Below are positions 60,235 to 64,000 of a stretch of DNA of 64,000 bases, piece after piece (position 1 is the stretch's first letter; the number at the start of each line of letters is the position of its first letter). The DNA is taken from assembly GCA_012295275.1 (NCBI GenBank), contig CM022676.1, positions 5,544,687-5,608,686 on the forward strand, given 5' to 3'. Position numbers and translations under genes: made by a program. The notes beneath the pieces are model-generated. The model saw only the letters and a list, made by a program, of their open reading frames with translations. It did no database searches and was not told the DNA's origin. The stretch is from Chrysomallon squamiferum (taxonomy: Eukaryota > Mollusca > Gastropoda > Neomphalida > Peltospiridae).

Positions 60235-60448
60235 ATAGAAAGATAGTGAGACAGAGAGTGACAGAGTGAGAGAAATAATGAGCAAAAAATATATCAGTTG
60301 ACTTTGAATTATTTGTATATATGTTTCATATAACAGTAAGTAAACAAACAAACAAATAAATAAATAAATAAATAAATAAATAAATACACTAACCAGAACA
60401 TTCATTAACCGTTCGCGTAAATAGCATAAGAACAATCACCATCCGCAT
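57131..60448 (-). CDS. Convergent paralogue: signal peptide plus three Ig-like modules (3' end not found)
   Basis: Four exons were read on the minus strand: 60448-60394 (signal peptide), 60112-59807, 59165-58863 and 57439-57131. All junctions are phase 1 and all donors begin GT. The three modules carry C-x6-C rather than C-x5-C, and HSGTW, HSGDW and HGGDW, each followed by eight residues and SN. The product is therefore probably secreted or surface-bound. Codons are richer in G and C than in the + gene. A small exon at 58618-58577 may also belong. The gene runs toward the + gene, and its terminal exons were not found below 57131. Confidence 0.78.
57474..57507. repeat. (TA)n microsatellite
   Basis: A run of AT units next to a poly-A stretch. 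On the minus strand it forms the T-rich tract upstream of module m3. Confidence 0.9.
57590..58250. other. Intron of the - gene, no further feature
   Basis: Mixed sequence with a short (AAAG)n at about 57586-57606. No symmetric exon was supported. Confidence 0.4.
58259..58450. repeat. 42-45-bp minisatellite in the m2-m3 intron
   Basis: Four to five degenerate copies of a unit containing GTATTTGCAAAATAAAGG, TGTAGACC and ATAAC. It is AT-rich with conserved GTAGACC cores. Confidence 0.85.
58577..58618 (-). CDS. Candidate small exon of the - gene
   Basis: This 42-nt phase 1-1 candidate lies after GCAAATACAG and before GTAAAT (minus strand). It encodes a hydrophobic peptide, VYILPNGWFIYVVR, unlike the hydrophilic linkers of the + gene. 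Both splice sites and the phase fit, but nothing else supports it. Confidence 0.35.
58863..59165 (-). CDS. Ig-like module m2 of the - gene
   Basis: This 303-nt phase 1-1 exon lies after a long T run and CAG, and before GTAAGA (minus strand). It contains PGALL, PFRLLYMN, GICMSDRGAC (C-x6-C), SIILLIKTF and HSGDW-x8-SN. Sites N-D-S, N-V-T and N-N-S are present. Confidence 0.87.
59175..59580. repeat. Minisatellite of about 58 bp in the m1-m2 intron
   Basis: About seven copies of a unit combining CACATCTATGTTAACACGAA, CACGACATATCTAC and ATTAAATAACATAAAAAA. Copies differ mainly in the length of the A run. Confidence 0.92.
59807..60112 (-). CDS. Ig-like module m1 of the - gene
   Basis: This 306-nt phase 1-1 exon lies after ATCTCCTCTTGCAG and before GTAAGT (minus strand). 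It contains TGIFS, LILEYFN, ASCLGNGGQC (C-x6-C), VVLTIPAF and HSGTW-x8-SN. It is joined directly to the signal-peptide exon. Sites N-K-T and N-R-S are present. Confidence 0.87.
60146..60231. repeat. (GA)n microsatellite
   Basis: About 43 GA units in the first intron of the - gene. On the minus strand it reads CT, just upstream of the m1 acceptor. Confidence 0.96.
60350..60388. repeat. (AAAT)n microsatellite
   Basis: About nine units next to the donor of the signal-peptide exon. A similar run lies at about 60488-60526. Confidence 0.9.
60394..60448 (-). CDS. Signal-peptide exon of the - gene
   Basis: On the minus strand, ATG at 60448 opens MRMVIVLMLFTRTVNECSG, a short N region with a hydrophobic core typical of a secretion signal. 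The exon ends in phase 1 before GTTAGT, matching the m1 acceptor. A second in-frame ATG lies two codons later (60442). A possible 5' UTR acceptor (TTTTCCAG) lies just upstream at about 60475. Confidence 0.7.
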
Positions 60449-60489
60449 GATAAAATTAGGATCACCTGTTGGAACTGGAAAATAAATAA

Positions 60490-60525
<36 letters not shown>

Positions 60526-60526
60526 A

Positions 60527-60713
60527 GGAATAATCATCACCAGAATAAAACCAGCCTCGAAGGAAAAATCATAGATCGTGTTTATTAATTTCAGTTATCT
60601 AAATGTCACCTTGCCGCCATCTTGGAACAATATAAATAAGGAAAATAAGTTTATATTCGATGAATACAGAAAATATTAGGATGTTTTTTCTTCTTTCTTT
60701 CTTTCTTTCTTTT

Positions 60714-60744
<31 letters not shown>

Positions 60745-61850
60745 AAATCTTATTAGGCTTGGCTGAAATATACGTCAAATAAGAAATATAAATATATATC
60801 TTTTTAAATATAGCGAACTCTTACTGGGATGTTTTCACTCTGTAGGGGCCTTTACATATTCAAGTATTTTGCTAAAATTCATTTTTTTTTTTACCAGCAT
60901 TAATTAGTGTTAATTTGCCTTATGCCTTCATTATACAGATCTAACATTCCATTAGAATCAAAGCAATGCGCACGAACGTATCTGAAAACAGAGTTTTGAT
61001 AGGTACAGAAGCATCATACCACGTATTCGTTGCATCATAAATACTCGGTCAGTCGATAAAATAAACGAAACATCGACTGTGGCAGCGTTGTTTTCCTTTG
61101 CATCGTTTGCTGAGAACTCCACGCGCATTTTGGCATCGAAAAATAACTGACTGCTACCGTAAATATTTGTATGAAATTTGGCATATTATGAGTAGGGGTA
61201 CGTGGAAAAAAAAAAAAAAATAAATATATAAATAAATAGTAAATAAATAAAAAAAAATCAAATTATCACATAAATCTCGCGAGACTGTAATGGCTTTTTT
61301 GCACATACCTGACATTTGCGATAAAGATTTTGTTTTGATTTTTTTTTTTTTTTTTTTTTGATCAAATAAGGAACAGTAACTTTTACAGTAACTGACCAAA
61401 CGTGAACATTCTGGCACCATTTTAAAGGTGTTTATATATATATATATATATTTTTTTTTTTTTGAGCTTTTTCGAAACTTGTCATTTTTTTTTTTTGACG
61501 CTCCTAGTGTATATTAGCTCAATATGTTTTTTTTTCTCCCCTCGTATCTCTTCGAACGTTATATAATAATTTGAACGATTTCCCCTTACCTACAAAGTTA
61601 CTATAAAAAACGCGTTAAAATGGTCAGCAAACGTTTTCTCACCTTCATACGTAATTAAGCGTTTTAACCAGCTATTCTCTTCAAATGAAAATATTTAGAT
61701 TTTAAAGTTCAGCATAAATATAATTCTGGAATCAGAACAAATATATTAATGAGCTAGTGTCGTCATATCTTTCGCTGACGTCAAAGAACGAAAAGGAGAA
61801 AGATGACGTATTTATTTGAACAGTTCATAATAAAATGAATAGACTTGTAA
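60527..61850. other. Upstream flank of the - gene
   Basis: Spacer that should contain the promoter of the - gene. It holds TTTC/TTC repeats (about 60690-60740), poly-A and poly-T runs (about 61208-61222, 61340-61360) and (TA)n near 61434-61450. No clear TATA box could be chosen in this composition. Confidence 0.4.
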
Positions 61851-61859
61851 TAACATTGT

Positions 61860-61926
61860 TTGTTTTTTTCTTCTTCTTCATCTTCTTTTTCTTCTTCTTG
61901 TTCTTCTAGTTCTTCTTCTTCTTCTT

Positions 61927-61957
<31 letters not shown>

Positions 61958-61985
61958 TTATTATTAGTAGTAGTAGTAGTAGTAT
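61860..61985. repeat. (CTT)n then (TAG)n microsatellite
   Basis: A CTT run at about 61908-61955 followed by TTATTA and TAGTAG units. Confidence 0.93.
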
Positions 61986-61989
61986 TGTC

Positions 61990-62600
61990 TATTTTCAACG
62001 TTTTCATTTATTTATTTATTTTTAAATAAAATTGATATCGTGGAATGTTACATCCACCGTGGGGGGAATAACATCCTGTTTCCCCCACCCCCTTTATAAT
62101 CATGGATCGGCTCCTGTTTTTGGTCATTTTGACAACCAGTTATAACGAGTACAGCGGTAATAATTACTAATGTCCCTTATCTTTTCAGTATTTCATTTTC
62201 GAACGAAGGCAGATTGCGTTTCGCTTCATTTATTCAATCCTACTTTTAGCTTGATCGGATATAATCTAGGACAATTGTCTACGAAATCACTTGTTCATTA
62301 GGTGCGCATTCATTCTGTACGAGAAACAGCGCTTTTAAAACGAGTGATGAATACGGAGAAAATGTGTGTGTCTCTCTCTCTCTCTCTCTCTTCAAGAAAA
62401 TAGCTTAAGTAGAAAAACGACAGAAATTATTGTTTGTTTGAAGAGACGGTTGTTCGAGTTGCCCAATAATGATGCAGTTCTGCGTGTATTTTCGCTTGTG
62501 ACATAAACAAAAATTCTCATTGGCACCTTTTGTGAAAAAAACGTATTTCGAAGAATAGTTTCTGGTGCCATGTTAAATGTAGGATTTTAAAAATAATTCG
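61990..62600. other. Spacer, nothing recognised
   Basis: Mixed DNA with a short CT run at about 62370-62391. No gene was found on either strand. Confidence 0.45.
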
Positions 62601-62605
62601 AAAAA

Positions 62606-62606
62606 G

Positions 62607-62647
<41 letters not shown>

Positions 62648-62823
62648 GTAGTAGTAATAGTAGTAGTTGTTGTAGTAACAGTAATTATAAAATAGTAGTA
62701 GTAGTTGTAGTAGTAGTAGGAATAATAATAATAATAATAATAATAGTAATAGTAGTAGTAATGGTAGTAGTTGTTGTAGTAACAGTAATTATAAAATAGT
62801 AGTAGTTGTTGTAGTAGTAGTAG

Positions 62824-62864
<41 letters not shown>

Positions 62865-62872
62865 TGTAAATC
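62606..62872. repeat. Duplicated TAA/TAG triplet block
   Basis: Two similar blocks of (TAA)n, (TAG)n and a short non-repeat core containing GTTGTTGTAGTAACAGTAAT are followed by a third TAA run. The core sequence repeats at about 62666 and 62771. Confidence 0.9.
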
Positions 62873-62879
62873 ATCTAAG

Positions 62880-63845
62880 TAAACGTTATATTTAAAGATA
62901 CACTATTTTCACTACTGTTTGAATAATAAGAGCTGTATCTACAACATCAACAACATCATCATCAACAACAACACTGATGGAGGTGTGTTTGTGTTACTCG
63001 TTATTTTTTCCCTTTGTTGTTTGTTGCATTCTTTCTTTCTTTACTTTTCTTCTTCATCTTCTTTTTTCTTGTAAATTATTGTTGTTGTTTTTATTATCAT
63101 CATCATCATTATCGTTATAATTATTAATATCTTTGTTTTTTTTGCTTTTGTGTTGGTGCTGGTTGCTGTCACAGTCAACATGTCGACGTTGTCATCGTTG
63201 TTTGTTGTAGTTACTAGTACCAGTATGACAACGTTTCACTTACTCAGTAAGTTTTCGTGTCGCAAAACACAGCATCTTATAACTCTTACACATTTCATGG
63301 TATATAACATTCCCGTCATGCATTGCGGATTAATTAATAAGCAGAGGTTAATGAGGTTATAATCTTGGCTGGAATTATTTACTAATAATATCTAGCCAGG
63401 GATTATAAAACCTCTTTACAGATCGAGGCAAACATTAATCACGAAACGAATGCTTAGACTTTCAATTAGGGTCAATTTCCTGATCTTCATTTGTTCGAGA
63501 TTTTGGCTGACGTGAATACAAGTATGAGAAGCAGTTGGTCACGTGATCAATCCGTTTAAGGGATTTTATTAGTGCAGTTTTGTCGTCGTCGTCGTAGTTG
63601 TTATAATAATGATAATGATGATGATGATATTAATAACGATTATTATTATTATTATCATCACTGTTATTATTATATTCATTATTATTATCAATATTAACTA
63701 TTGTTGTAATTATTACTGTTGCTGTTGTTATCACCTATTATAATTATTATGTTTGTTTTATCCCTATTATTACTGTTATCACTTTGATATTACAAAATCA
63801 TCTACATGAATCGAAAGATGTTCAGAACTTCTGTGTAATAATAAA
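62880..63845. other. Spacer rich in AT triplet repeats
   Basis: Scattered ATT, GAT and GTT triplet repeats, mainly at about 63595-63780. The open frame at 63150-63362 shows no recognisable domain. Confidence 0.45.
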
Positions 63846-63849
63846 TGTT

Positions 63850-63908
63850 TGAGAGGGAGAGAGAGAAAGAGAGAAAGAAAGAAAGAAAGAGAAAAAGAGA
63901 CTGAAAGC

Positions 63909-63980
<72 letters not shown>
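63850..63980. repeat. (GA)n/(GAAA)n microsatellite
   Basis: GA- and GAAA-rich tract with a pure GA run at about 63925-63977. Confidence 0.95.
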
Positions 63981-63981
<1 letters not shown>

Positions 63982-64000
63982 TGAATGAAACAGAGAGAAA

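Noticed and set aside
62587-62874. Tyr/Leu-rich open frame on the minus strand
   Set aside because: It is encoded by TAA/TAG triplet repeats.

Overview
The window looks like AT-rich metazoan nuclear DNA, most likely from a mollusc or another lophotrochozoan. Genes are split into many short exons by GT-AG introns, introns and spacers are full of microsatellites such as (CT)n, (TAA)n, (TTTA)n and poly-T, and there are no operons or ribosome-binding sites. The phylum is inferred from general character; no marker gene fixes it.

Positions 1-41955 hold, on the + strand, the 3' part of one very large gene whose 5' end lies outside the window. I read about 67 exons: 22 encode an Ig-like module of about 95-102 residues, and about 44 short exons (12-138 nt) encode linkers, mostly rich in Thr, Pro, Gln and Lys. 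A short terminal exon carries the stop. Every intron I could phase is phase 1, so every exon is symmetric. The 22 modules share C-x5-C near the middle and H-x-G-x-W-x8-S-N near the end. The predicted product is a long extracellular beads-on-a-string protein. I do not recognise it as a named family, and the Ig-like assignment is inferred from the shape of the E-F strand region.

Within this gene, 1 to about 15985 is a recent head-to-tail amplification of a unit of about 4.67 kb (nine exons: two modules and seven linkers), with introns nearly identical between copies. From about 15985 to 18130 lies an older, diverged half-unit. From 18.9 to 40.6 kb there are fourteen single-exon modules (d9-d22), all well diverged, with one to three linker exons between most of them. 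Two exons in the recent copies carry 1-nt deletions that break frame (C exon of copy 2, A exon of copy 3).

From 41956 to about 57130 I see no supportable gene. This stretch is AT-rich spacer with large microsatellites, a 17-bp minisatellite and a few CpG-richer islands.

A second, convergent gene lies on the - strand from 60448 down to 57131 and probably further. It begins with a signal-peptide exon followed by three modules of the same family, which have C-x6-C instead of C-x5-C. Its 3' end was not found. From 60449 to 64000 I see only spacer and simple repeats.

Together the window shows two oppositely oriented members of an uncharacterised, exon-modular family of secreted or surface proteins, one of them expanding by tandem duplication. 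The all-symmetric exon layout would let any exon be skipped without changing frame. A role in recognition or adhesion is possible but is inference only.
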